In this document: positions 51,890-60,392 of the stretch, in pieces
Layout: every line of letters starts with the position of its first letter
Numbering within the stretch: position 1 is the stretch's first letter
Assembly (NCBI GenBank): GCA_045537905.1
Contig: JAZSQJ010000053.1
Coordinates: 1 to 64,000 of the forward strand
Length of the DNA: 64,000 nt
DNA from: SIG636 sp045537905
GTDB taxonomy: Bacteria > Bacillota > Clostridia > Oscillospirales > CAG-382
Direction of reading: 5' to 3'
Notes under the pieces: generated by a model
Database searches by the model: none
Told to the model about the DNA's origin: nothing
The model's input: the letters and a program-made list of their open reading frames with translations, nothing else
Program-made: the position numbers and the translations under genes

Positions 51890-54506
51890 AAAACTGCTAA
51901 GCTATTTACTTATATTTGCGTCACTTGTGGGTATGGCGTCCTGCTCGGGCAGTCCTTGGGAGGAGGGTCAGATTGGTGACGGCACGGGGGTAATGGCAAC
52001 GACTGCCCAGCGTGACAGCTTTGAGTACGAGGACGAATATACGGCACAGCACCTGGAGTTTATCGGGGGCGAGACCTACGAAAAAATATGTAAAGACGGC
52101 GGCGGACTGGCGGCAGACGTTGCCAAAAACTACGAGGATGCCAAGCTTAACTACGTAAACGGCACCTGGAAGGTAATCTCCCAGGCAAGCGCCTTTATGG
52201 ATAAGGGCAAGCTGGAGCTTGAAAACGAGTACGAGGTTCTTGTAACCGAGCTTATGCAAAACACCTCTGCGGAGGAAAGCTTTACCGGCAGCTTCCAAAA
52301 CAGCTATTACACCGCTATAGTCAGTATGCTAAGCGGTATCAAGTCTCAGCTTGACGATGCAAAAAAGGCGGCAAACATTTTCACGGGTGCCGATATAGAA
52401 AAAGCAGAAAAGCTTGCCGCCAAGCTGGACGAAACAATCAAAAAGCTGGAAAAGCTGGAGGGTGTTTCCGATGAGGAGGCAACAGGGCTTTTCGGCGATG
52501 CGGTTAAACAGGTAAAGACCTCCTTTGAGGAGGACTTTATAAAGGGCAACGAAAAGTTTTTGGATGGGGTAAAGGGCTTCCTCGGCAAGGCGGCAGACGT
52601 AAGCGGCTTTGTTTCTGATAAAGCCTCTGCCCTTATTGACGAGTACGTTATGTATCAGGCGATGTCTTCCTCCAGCAAGGAGTGGGAGCGTATCTGGACT
52701 GATATATCCTCAGGTGCAAAAGCATCCGCTATGTCAAGCTCGGACAAAAAGCTTAAGGAGTCCTACGAGAAGATAGCGGTTTGTATAGACAAGATACTTG
52801 TAAAAACCGCCGCCTATCAGTCAAGCAACGCCGCAGGTATATTCCTCAGCGTTGCCGATGAGGGGCTTGAGACCGTGGCAGACCTTAGTGTTTCTGCGGC
52901 TAAGGAGCTTTGGGACGGTATGATGAAAAGCTGGCCTGTAGGCAAGGCAGTGCGTGAGGGGCTTGTAAAGGGCGTAAGCCTTGCAAATATGCTTGTAAAC
53001 TGTGACGATATAGCCTACTACGGTCAGATGCTTATAGGCTACGGCAGACTGGGCGAGTGTGCCTATAAAACGATGTCGTCAGCGGCAAGTGCCCTTAAAA
53101 GCCAAAAGAATTACAGCAGTGCGCTGCTGTTTGACAAGGCGTTTAATATCTATAAAAGCATACAAATGTCTGCGGCGGACTGTACTATAAACTACTGTAT
53201 GGCAATAGTAAAAAATCCCGTAGGCTATATATTTAAGTACACCACCGATGACGAAATTGCCGAAACTTTTATAATACAGGTATATAAGGCGGACTGGATG
53301 CCTATCCGTTGTCACGGCGTACAAAACGTAATCAACAACGGCGGTAACGTGGTAGGCTACGGCGGCAACGTGTACTATTTTAAGCTTAGCGCAAGCACCC
53401 TTGACGAAACGGGCACCTACGGCAACTTTACCGTGGACAACAACGTAAAAAACAGCCTTATCTGCCGTAAACCCTCGGGGGAGGAAAGCGTTATCACCCA
53501 AACCAACGCTACGGGCAGAATATATATCTGTGCCGACAGACTGTATTACAGAAAGCAGGACTTTGATTGGTACAGCGTAGGCTTTGACGGCAAGGACGAA
53601 AGGGTAGCAACTACAGGCAGTATAATAGGCGCAGTTGACAGCCGGGGTATGCTTATCGTACAAACTGAGGGTAACGATATATACGCTACCGATTTCAGCG
53701 GCAACCAGATAAACCTGTTACCCAAGGACTACAAGGGTATTACCGAAAAGCATGAATGCTACTATAACTACACCTCTGACGATAAGGGCTATACCTTCTA
53801 TCGCTACAATTTTGCCACCAATCAAAACGAGCTGCTGTGCAGTGCGTCTGTGCCTCAGGGAGACGGGTCCTGGCGTAGCCTTGATGAGATTTGTGTCAGC
53901 GACGAGGGGATATACTTCCTCGTAGGCTATTACGCAGGTACGGGTCAGTTTTTCCAGGAAGGTCGGATATACTTCCTGTCCTTCGAGACCAATAAGGTAA
54001 ACCTTTTGGTTGACGAGGATATAAGCTATTCCGAAATGTATCTGGCAAACGAGGACGGCAAAAAATACCTGTATTATTACAACACAGGCGGAGTTTTGGG
54101 CGTAGGACTGTTTACAGGCTGTATGGAAAGCCAGGTAAGACGTCTTGACCTTACAACGGGCGAGACCGTTACGGTAAGCTTTCCCTTATGCGGAGAGGGC
54201 GTTCCCTTTATAAACGGCACAAGCCTGCAGATATTGCAGGGAGGTAAAAACTCGCCTACTACCATAATCAACGACACTATGCTTAAGGCGATGGGCTACA
54301 CCGCATCTCTTGGCTTTGCCGAGGACGGCAGTGCAGTTTACCACGAGTGGGTGGAGCAAATAGACGGCACCTACTACGTAAGCCTTATGCAGGTGGTCGA
54401 GGATGAAGGAACCACTCTCGGCTGGCGACAGGGCTACCGCAGAATAACGACTAAGCTCTTCAGCATCTCCGAGGATGGGGAAGTAACACTTATAAATTCT
54501 TTTTAA
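51882..54506 (+). CDS. large lipoprotein with helical and propeller-like halves
   Basis: 874 residues. The lipobox MASC places the lipid on about C21. Residues 55-450 are mostly amphipathic helices (many A/K/E, e.g. AEKLAAKLDETIKKLEKLEG). Residues 480-870 are beta-rich with repeated units such as DRLYYRKQDFDWYSVGFDG, resembling DUF5050/propeller lipoproteins. No enzymatic motif is evident. Co-transcribed with the hydrolase and PQ-loop genes; perhaps binds a ligand or polymer outside the cell (inference). Confidence 0.7.
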   Translation: MLKKLLSYLLIFASLVGMASCSGSPWEEGQIGDGTGVMATTAQRDSFEYEDEYTAQHLEFIGGETYEKICKDGGGLAADVAKNYEDAKLNYVNGTWKVISQASAFMDKGKLELENEYEVLVTELMQNTSAEESFTGSFQNSYYTAIVSMLSGIKSQLDDAKKAANIFTGADIEKAEKLAAKLDETIKKLEKLEGVSDEEATGLFGDAVKQVKTSFEEDFIKGNEKFLDGVKGFLGKAADVSGFVSDKASALIDEYVMYQAMSSSSKEWERIWTDISSGAKASAMSSSDKKLKESYEKIAVCIDKILVKTAAYQSSNAAGIFLSVADEGLETVADLSVSAAKELWDGMMKSWPVGKAVREGLVKGVSLANMLVNCDDIAYYGQMLIGYGRLGECAYKTMSSAASALKSQKNYSSALLFDKAFNIYKSIQMSAADCTINYCMAIVKNPVGYIFKYTTDDEIAETFIIQVYKADWMPIRCHGVQNVINNGGNVVGYGGNVYYFKLSASTLDETGTYGNFTVDNNVKNSLICRKPSGEESVITQTNATGRIYICADRLYYRKQDFDWYSVGFDGKDERVATTGSIIGAVDSRGMLIVQTEGNDIYATDFSGNQINLLPKDYKGITEKHECYYNYTSDDKGYTFYRYNFATNQNELLCSASVPQGDGSWRSLDEICVSDEGIYFLVGYYAGTGQFFQEGRIYFLSFETNKVNLLVDEDISYSEMYLANEDGKKYLYYYNTGGVLGVGLFTGCMESQVRRLDLTTGETVTVSFPLCGEGVPFINGTSLQILQGGKNSPTTIINDTMLKAMGYTASLGFAEDGSAVYHEWVEQIDGTYYVSLMQVVEDEGTTLGWRQGYRRITTKLFSISEDGEVTLINSF

Positions 54507-54521
54507 TCCTAAAAATAATAT

Positions 54522-54557
54522 GCCCCGAAGAATGAAGTCTTCTTCGGGGCGTTTATA
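54522..54557. terminator. terminator after the lipoprotein gene
   Basis: GCCCCGAAGAA/TTCTTCGGGGC stem with a 7-base loop, tail GTTTATAG; between convergent genes. Confidence 0.85.
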
Positions 54558-54565
54558 GTTGGGTT

Positions 54566-54808
54566 TTACTTAGAAAGCTTACCTATCTCCTTAGCGCATT
54601 CGTTACAAATCAATGCACCGCCAAAGCTGATAGAATGTTCCTTGCCGCAAAAAGTGCAGGAGCCGGAAAACTTACGCAACACAATAGCGTCTTCGTTTAC
54701 GGAAAGTATAACCTCGTCCTTTATCTCCAAGCCAAGCATCTCTCTGAAAGGCTTAGGCAAAACTATACGTCCCGTTTCGTCTATCTGTCTTATAATCTGT
54801 TTTCTCAT
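54566..54808 (-). CDS. AbrB/SpoVT-family regulator with C-terminal zinc ribbon
   Basis: 80 residues. The swapped-hairpin AbrB domain (IIRQIDETGRIVLPKPFREMLG, about 4-45) is followed by a four-cysteine zinc ribbon CTFCGKE...CNECAKEIG. AAGGAGG sets the ATG at 54808. Three TGGCA motifs lie on its promoter, the half-site type reported for AbrB, which suggests self-control. Confidence 0.88.
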   Translation of the reverse strand: MRKQIIRQIDETGRIVLPKPFREMLGLEIKDEVILSVNEDAIVLRKFSGSCTFCGKEHSISFGGALICNECAKEIGKLSK

Positions 54809-54841
54809 CAATATTCCTCCTTAGCTTGTTTCTTTGCCAAA

Positions 54842-54870
54842 ATATTACCACATTTGCCAAAAAATGTCAA
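54842..54870 (-). promoter_or_regulatory. promoter of the AbrB-type gene with TGGCA repeats
   Basis: Minus-strand TTGACA (54865-54870), 17-bp spacer, TAATAT (54842-54847). TGGCA occurs in the same orientation at 54835-54839, 54855-54859 and 54880-54884, the first two 20 bp (two turns) apart. Confidence 0.8.
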
Positions 54871-54902
54871 TACCTATATTGCCATTTTTTGTAAATTAAC
54901 TG

Positions 54903-55694
54903 TTAAATATGCCTGCAAATGTCATAAACTCTGTCAAAAACCAGGTCCGGAGCGTTTTCGGCGTTAATATCTTTCGCCTTGGTTTCGCCGCTGAGAACCA
55001 ACAGGGAAAGCATACCGCTGTTTTTGCCAAGGGCAATATCGGTATAAAGCCTGTCGCCGATACAGGCGCTGTCGCGGGCACAAATACCCGTAATACGTTC
55101 AATAGCCTCTGCCGTTTCAGCGTAAGGCTTGCCCAGATATTTAGGGCTTTTGCCTGTGGCAGCACTTATCATTGCGGCAATTGCACCGCTATCGGGCAGC
55201 CATCCGCCTCCCTGCAGGGGGCAGTTAAGATCCGGGTGGGTGCTCAGATAAACAGCTCCGCCGTGGAGTGCATCGCAGGCAAGGTTAACCTTCTCGTAGG
55301 TAAGCTCAGTATCAAAGCTGGACACAACGACGTCGGCGTTTTTGTCGTAAACAAGCTTTATCCCCGCCTTAAGCATCTCTGCTTCCAGCGCCTTTGTGCC
55401 GACCAAAAACACCCGCTTGCCCTTATAATAGGTGTTAAGATAGCTTATAGTCACGTCCCCTGCGGTAACAACCTCACACTCACCAAACCCAAGCCTCAAA
55501 AGCTTTTCCTTATAGAAATCTGCTGTGCGGGAGGCGTTGTTGGTAAAAAACAACAGCCTCTTATCCTTTTCCTTAAGGTGTCTGACAAAATCCCGGGCGC
55601 CCTCTATAGGAGTATCACCTAAATATATGGTACCGTCCATATCGCAAACAAACAGCTTTGTTTCCTTAAGCCTTGCCAGTGCTGTTTCCTTCAA
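54903..55694 (-). CDS. HAD-IIA phosphatase (NagD/AraL type)
   Basis: 263 residues. HAD motifs are DMDGTIYLG (motif 1), FTNNAS (motif 2), GKP (Lys, motif 3) and IGDRLYTDI (motif 4), with a C2-type cap between. Family members dephosphorylate nucleotides or sugar phosphates. TTG start with GAGGTGA 6 bases upstream. Confidence 0.9.
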   Translation of the reverse strand: MKETALARLKETKLFVCDMDGTIYLGDTPIEGARDFVRHLKEKDKRLLFFTNNASRTADFYKEKLLRLGFGECEVVTAGDVTISYLNTYYKGKRVFLVGTKALEAEMLKAGIKLVYDKNADVVVSSFDTELTYEKVNLACDALHGGAVYLSTHPDLNCPLQGGGWLPDSGAIAAMISAATGKSPKYLGKPYAETAEAIERITGICARDSACIGDRLYTDIALGKNSGMLSLLVLSGETKAKDINAENAPDLVFDRVYDICRHI

Positions 55695-55755
55695 AGTAAA
55701 TCACCTCACCGCTATTGTAGTACAAACAAGAACAATTTGCAATATAAAGTTTTTA

Positions 55756-55784
55756 TTGCAATTATTAGTTAAATGCTGTATAAT
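55756..55784 (+). promoter_or_regulatory. promoter of the zinc-ribbon membrane protein gene
   Basis: TTGCAA (55756-55761), 17-bp spacer, TATAAT (55779-55784). Confidence 0.78.
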
Positions 55785-55815
55785 TTAAGCGAATAGCAGG
55801 GAGGAGGTTCGTCCT

Positions 55816-56844
55816 ATGATACGCACGGAGGGTGTAAGGCTTACAAAAAAGGATAAACAGCGTATGCGCTTGGATGCAGAACGCCCTATAAGAGTAATAG
55901 AAAACCTTGATTTCAGCAGGATATACGAGGGGGTTCCCGTTGAGGTAATCGAGGGGTATACTATTACGGATAGTGACACCTCGGAGTGTTTTGCGGTGTT
56001 CAAAATTCAAAACACGGGTGAAAAGGATATAAAGGCGTTGGATGTACGCCTGCTTTTGTACGAGGGTACTGCAAATATCCCCACCAAGCGTCTGGACTTT
56101 ACCTATACAGCCGCCGACCACAAATGGGGCAGGCGTAGCTTTGAGGGCGACGGGGAACCAAGCCTTTTGCAAAAGCTTGGTATTAAGGATATAGTTCTTC
56201 CTGCCAACATCCGCCACGGTGAAAGCTTTGGCGAGGGCGTTTTTATCCCTATCCCAAAAAACTATTGCCGTAAGCTGGAGTTTGAGATACGCACTATCCA
56301 TTTTGCTGACAACAGCTCTATGACCGTAAACATAATAAGCGGCAAAAAGTATACCTTCTTCCGTGAGCTGGACGAGGATATGCGCTACGCCTACAGGAAG
56401 ATGAACGTTTTTGCCAGAGCAGAGGAGGAGCATCCCATCAAGCTTATACCTCAGGCAACGGACAAGGTATGGCTGTGCTGCTGCGGCAGAAAAAACCTTG
56501 TAAGTGCCCCTACCTGTGCCGACTGCGGCAGGGAAAAGGATTGGCAGCTTCAGAATATAACGGAAAAGTCTTTGGAAAGAGAGCTGGACGGTATCCGTGC
56601 CTCCGGCGACCCCGAGTTTATCCACCGTCACCGTGTACAGGCAGGTAAACAGCTTGTTATTGAAAGCGACGAGGAGCGTAAGAAGAAGGCAAAGGCCTTT
56701 GAAGAAACTCTGGAAAAGCTGGCAGAGCAGGAGCGTATAAAACGCCACAACCAAAAGATGATACTGCCCAAAATACTGCTGTGGGTAGCCAGCATCTACG
56801 GACTTATTTACCTGTTCCAAAGCTTTCTTGACAGCCAGATGTAA
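55816..56844 (+). CDS. hypothetical tail-anchored protein with zinc ribbon
   Basis: 342 residues, family not recognised. The N-terminal 215 residues look beta-rich (FAVFKIQNTGEKDIKALDVRL resembles an Ig/BsuPI-like fold). A zinc ribbon CCCGRKN...CADCGRE lies near 215-240, then a charged helix (SDEERKKKAKAFEETLEKLAEQ), and a single membrane helix at about 318-336. No signal peptide, so the bulk should face the cytosol. GGAGG ribosome site. Confidence 0.65.
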   Translation: MIRTEGVRLTKKDKQRMRLDAERPIRVIENLDFSRIYEGVPVEVIEGYTITDSDTSECFAVFKIQNTGEKDIKALDVRLLLYEGTANIPTKRLDFTYTAADHKWGRRSFEGDGEPSLLQKLGIKDIVLPANIRHGESFGEGVFIPIPKNYCRKLEFEIRTIHFADNSSMTVNIISGKKYTFFRELDEDMRYAYRKMNVFARAEEEHPIKLIPQATDKVWLCCCGRKNLVSAPTCADCGREKDWQLQNITEKSLERELDGIRASGDPEFIHRHRVQAGKQLVIESDEERKKKAKAFEETLEKLAEQERIKRHNQKMILPKILLWVASIYGLIYLFQSFLDSQM

Positions 56845-56932
56845 AAAAGTTTTTAGTTTTTCATAGGAAAATCCCTTTTTCAGTTGTATAAAGGACAGAT
56901 GTAGGCAATGCATCAATAAGGAGGTGCGAAAA

Positions 56933-58672
56933 ATGAAAAGACTGTTTACTATATTAGTGGCACTTGTTATGTGCCTTGGCACGTTTTCCGTATCAGCATC
57001 GGAGGAGACGCCGTGGAACGCCGAAAACAGTATACTTGTAACCGTAAGCACGGCTACCGATAAGGAGTTTTTGGAGACAGACTTTCCTGAGGTTGACTGT
57101 AAAGAGGTAACCGTGGCAAGCAAAAAGACAGAAAACGGCGCCTTTATCTATCAGCTTATACTGGAAGTAGGCGCAAGCAAAAGTCTTAAACAGTATATTG
57201 AGGCGGTAAAAGAAAATCCTGTAGTAACAGAGGCGGAAAGAAACAGCTATTGTTATCTGCAGCCCATACTTACCCTTGACAAGCAAAGCATTACCTTATT
57301 TGTAGGGGAAACGGCTGAAGTAAACATCGAAAGCTTTGAGACCTATAACCCCAGCTTTCTTTACCACGGCGTTGTATTCAGCGTAGACCCTGCGGCTTTT
57401 GACATCGGTGCACAAAACTTTGGTATTGACGTTTATCCTTTGATAAGAGAGCCCGAATACTATGGCGATATTTGTGACGAGCTGTACGAAGGAATCGATA
57501 ACGGTATCCTTGGCGAAAAGCTTGGTACAAGTCCTATAAACAAATATTTTGCCTACGTAAGCGAAAGAGGACTAAGCGGCAATGAATGCGACACGGTTAT
57601 TTATGAGGTAAACGCCATCCTCGGTATCGACGGTGTCCTTACGGCAGAGCCCTGCGGTAACGCCGTTCCCGGTGCAATGATGCCCGTGGAGCAGTGGTCT
57701 GTAGCAGATACAAGCATTGCAGGCTTAATCCTTACCGGCGGGGAAGTGATAGAAACCATAACAGGCGGCAAGGTAGACCAAACCGCCCGTATAACAGGCT
57801 TGTCCAAGGGTACAACCACCCTTACCCTTTATAAAAGGGACTATGCGCAGGATGCCACTGTAAGCTGCGATATCACCGTAGTTGAAGGCGGCGACGCCAA
57901 CGGCGACGGCAAAACGGACAACCTTGATGCTTCTATGGTATTGAAATACGATGCAGCCATAATCGAGCTTGATGCAGAGGCTCTTGAGAGATGCGATGTA
58001 AACAGCGACGGTGCTGTTAATAACCTTGACGCTACCGTTATCCTTAAGTACGATGCGGGTATAATCGGCAACTTACCCGATAACGGATCAAGTAACTATG
58101 CCTTGGGTAAAACCTATATCCTTGTAAAGGACGGTAGCCTGACAAACCCCAACAGTCTTTACCTTGATTATGCCACGGGGGACGATAAGTGGTCAGACCT
58201 AAGCCTTACAAAAATGACCGACGGTATCGTTGGCGATATTACCCTGCCGGAGTACAGCGGCTCTCGTTGCGGTTTTCCCGATACTACCGTAATGCTTGTA
58301 GGCACTAACAATATTTTCGAGTATATCATTGACCTTGAGGCGTATCGCAACGATATAAAGTCTTTGGTTTTCCGCCATGTTCGTAACAGTATTCCCGGCG
58401 GAGGCAACCGTGGCTTTAGGCTTCGTCTTGCTTATGTGTCCGATGACTGCGTTAATTGGAACAGACTATCCTACGATTTAACCAAAACCGAGGTCGAGGG
58501 TGCCCCCGAGATAATGAGCAACCTTGACGGAAATATTCGCAATGTGGAGCATTTTGATTATACCTATACTCTCAGTGATGCCGCAAGCGGCAGGTATATA
58601 AGACTTCTTATCACGTCTGACGGCGGTTATGTTACCCAGCTTGAGGAGATTGAAGTTTATGGTGTTCAGTAA
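56933..58672 (+). CDS. secreted dockerin protein with novel N-terminal domain and C-terminal discoidin-like domain
   Basis: About 579 residues. Signal peptide about 1-23. Residues 25-330 form an unrecognised domain shared with the next gene (SILVTVSTATDKEF, DFPEVDC, VTVASK; and an Ig-like ARITGLSKGTTTLTL part). A dockerin with two NLDA loops (GDANGDGKTDNLDASMVLKY; VNSDGAVNNLDATVILKY) lies in the middle, about 320-385. The last 190 residues look like an F5/8-type carbohydrate-binding fold (inference). The frame opens with a GTG inside the AAGGAGGTG ribosome site; the start is the ATG at 56933. Confidence 0.8.
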   Translation: MKRLFTILVALVMCLGTFSVSASEETPWNAENSILVTVSTATDKEFLETDFPEVDCKEVTVASKKTENGAFIYQLILEVGASKSLKQYIEAVKENPVVTEAERNSYCYLQPILTLDKQSITLFVGETAEVNIESFETYNPSFLYHGVVFSVDPAAFDIGAQNFGIDVYPLIREPEYYGDICDELYEGIDNGILGEKLGTSPINKYFAYVSERGLSGNECDTVIYEVNAILGIDGVLTAEPCGNAVPGAMMPVEQWSVADTSIAGLILTGGEVIETITGGKVDQTARITGLSKGTTTLTLYKRDYAQDATVSCDITVVEGGDANGDGKTDNLDASMVLKYDAAIIELDAEALERCDVNSDGAVNNLDATVILKYDAGIIGNLPDNGSSNYALGKTYILVKDGSLTNPNSLYLDYATGDDKWSDLSLTKMTDGIVGDITLPEYSGSRCGFPDTTVMLVGTNNIFEYIIDLEAYRNDIKSLVFRHVRNSIPGGGNRGFRLRLAYVSDDCVNWNRLSYDLTKTEVEGAPEIMSNLDGNIRNVEHFDYTYTLSDAASGRYIRLLITSDGGYVTQLEEIEVYGVQ

Positions 58673-58683
58673 AAATAATTAAA

Positions 58684-58720
58684 ACAGGGGCGACGCATTT
58701 TCGGCGTCGCCCTGTTTTTT
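58684..58720 (+). terminator. terminator between the dockerin paralogues
   Basis: ACAGGGGCGACGC/GCGTCGCCCTGT (one bulged G) followed by T6. Confidence 0.93.
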
Positions 58721-58764
58721 ATCACCAAAAATGTAAATTTTTTATAAGCCAACGGGTTTTTTTC

Positions 58765-58793
58765 TTGAAAAAGCTTTTCGCATCCTGTATAAT
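58765..58793 (+). promoter_or_regulatory. promoter of the second dockerin paralogue
   Basis: TTGAAA (58765-58770), 17-bp spacer, TATAAT (58788-58793), 36 bp before the ATG. Confidence 0.85.
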
Positions 58794-58829
58794 GTAGGCG
58801 TAAACAAACACCAAAAGGAGGACTTAGTA

Positions 58830-59969
58830 ATGAAAAGACTGCTTGCGTGCTTTATAGCGCTTATAATGACGGCTTGTTCCTTTTCCGTAGCCGCTGATGA
58901 CGGCGTTTCCTGGAACGGGCAGAACAGCATACTTGTAACCGTAAGCACCGCTACCGACAAGGTTTTTACTCCCGAGGATTTTCCCGAGTTGGACTGTGTG
59001 GCAGTAACGGTAGCGAGCAAATGGGTGGAGACCGACGGATTTAGCTATGAGCTGATACTTCAGCTTGACAACGCAGAGGGCAACCTTAAGGACGAGATGG
59101 ATAAGGCGCTAAAAAACGCAAACGTAACTGCGGTAAGAAGAAATCTGTACGATTATCTGGACCCCGTTCTGATTCTTGACAAAAGCTCTGTCACCATCCG
59201 CGTGGGTGAGTCTGCCGATGTTAATATCGACTATTTCAACACCTACAACAGCGGTCATTTTTATTACGGAGTTATCTTTTCTATTGACGAAAGCGTGGAT
59301 ATCAGCGCTGCAAACACCGATACCTTTGGCTTTGATTTCCGTCCCATAAACGGCGTAACCGACGTGCATAACCTCTACGACGCTTTGTATAACGAGTATT
59401 ATGAGGGTGACCTGGTTGGCGAAACGTTTGAGGAAAGCACCATCAACAGGTACTACGTTTCCGTAGAGCAATACGGTATCGGCGGTGAGGATGCTTATAA
59501 GATTATAGAGGCGGTTAACAACGTGCTGTCCAAGGACGGTGTTATTGCCGCAGAGCCCTTCAGCATAGAGTATCCCTGTGCAAGGATGCCCAGCGAGCAG
59601 TGGACTGTTGCCGACAACATTATCTCCCTCAGCCTTTCCGGCGGTAATCCCGTGGGCATACCCGAAAACCTTATAGGACAGACCGCTACCGTAACAGGGG
59701 TGTATACGGGCATAACCACTCTTGATCTTTCCTGTAACGATAACAGCCAGGGCGCCGCGGCAAGCTGTGTTGTGACCGTAATCAACAGCGGCGACGCCAA
59801 CTCCGACGGTAAGCTTAACAATATGGATGCTACCGAGGTGTTAAAGTACGATGCTGGCATAAAGGATATGTCTGCCGAAACCCTTGAAAAATGCGATATG
59901 AATAACGACGGCTACGTAAACAACCTGGATGCAACGGTGATGCTGAAATACGACGCAGGTTTGCTTTAA
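58830..59969 (+). CDS. secreted dockerin protein, paralogue of the preceding gene
   Basis: 379 residues. Signal peptide about 1-22; the C16 context (MTAC) could also be read as a lipobox. Residues 25-310 match the gene at 56933 domain by domain (SILVTVSTATDKVF, DFPELDC, VTVASK; MPSEQWTVAD against MPVEQWSVAD). The dockerin is at the C terminus (GDANSDGKLNNMDATEVLKY; NNDGYVNNLDATVMLKY). It lacks the extra discoidin-like domain. A tandem duplication with later divergence. AAGGAGG ribosome site. Confidence 0.82.
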   Translation: MKRLLACFIALIMTACSFSVAADDGVSWNGQNSILVTVSTATDKVFTPEDFPELDCVAVTVASKWVETDGFSYELILQLDNAEGNLKDEMDKALKNANVTAVRRNLYDYLDPVLILDKSSVTIRVGESADVNIDYFNTYNSGHFYYGVIFSIDESVDISAANTDTFGFDFRPINGVTDVHNLYDALYNEYYEGDLVGETFEESTINRYYVSVEQYGIGGEDAYKIIEAVNNVLSKDGVIAAEPFSIEYPCARMPSEQWTVADNIISLSLSGGNPVGIPENLIGQTATVTGVYTGITTLDLSCNDNSQGAAASCVVTVINSGDANSDGKLNNMDATEVLKYDAGIKDMSAETLEKCDMNNDGYVNNLDATVMLKYDAGLL

Positions 59970-60082
59970 GTGGGGGTTAAGGGCGTTATTTCCGTCCGTG
60001 CTGAGGCGTAACGGAAGGCGTCCTTCACGGTTTGGCGCCTTGCTGCGTAAGACTTCCGATGACAAACTAAAAGGAAAACAAA
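59970..60082. other. spacer before element copy B
   Basis: 113 bp after the dockerin gene with several short G/C-rich inverted patches (for example GGCGTAACGGAAGGCG) and an A-rich end that would give the minus-strand T-tract for the hairpin at 60083. No gene seen. Confidence 0.4.
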
Positions 60083-60115
60083 AGGGCGTAACGCTTTTGA
60101 TTAGCGTTACGCCCT
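60083..60115. repeat. left hairpin of the direct-repeat pair around element copy B
   Basis: 33-bp hairpin AGGGCGTAACGCT/AGCGTTACGCCCT with loop TTTGATT. The exact same 33 bp recur at 60340-60372. Its outer side is A-rich (T-rich on the minus strand), as for a terminator of cysK. Confidence 0.85.
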
Positions 60116-60339
60116 CAGACCGCTGACAAAGGCACAGAGCACGAAAAAGAATAAAATATACTCATTCTAAAGTGGAAAATTCAGGGAAATTTTCCCTGAA
60201 TTTTCTGCATTATATTTGTTTTTTCGTTCAAGACGAACCTCGGCTCGCAGTACTTAGTACAGTTTTCGCCTCGGTTCGTCTTGTCTGTACTCTTTCTCAG
60301 CACTCTGCCAGCTTGATGACAAGGTTTGTCATCAAGCTG
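60116..60339 (+). mobile_element. 224-bp non-coding repeat element, copy B
   Basis: Same ends and exactly the same length as copy A; about 12 differences. All stems are kept: GAAAATTCAGGGA stem, CAAGACGAACC/GGTTCGTCTTG (perfect here, one mismatch in copy A), and the terminal hairpin CAGCTTGATGACA/TGTCATCAAGCTG at 60309-60339, where an A-T pair of copy A is replaced by G-C. Sits between convergent dockerin and cysK genes, flanked by identical 33-bp hairpins. Confidence 0.78.
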
Positions 60340-60372
60340 AGGGCGTAACGCTTTTGATTAGCGTTACGCCCT
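60340..60372. repeat. right hairpin of the direct-repeat pair around element copy B
   Basis: Identical to 60083-60115, followed by TATTATTTTC on the plus strand, 20 bp from the cysK stop. Together the outer flanks of the two copies rebuild one bidirectional terminator. Confidence 0.85.
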
Positions 60373-60392
60373 TATTATTTTCAACGTTAAAT

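Noticed and set aside
55765..57123. Minus-strand frame of 452 codons
   Set aside because: Shadow of the plus-strand zinc-ribbon gene and the start of the dockerin gene, which have ribosome sites and recognisable domains.
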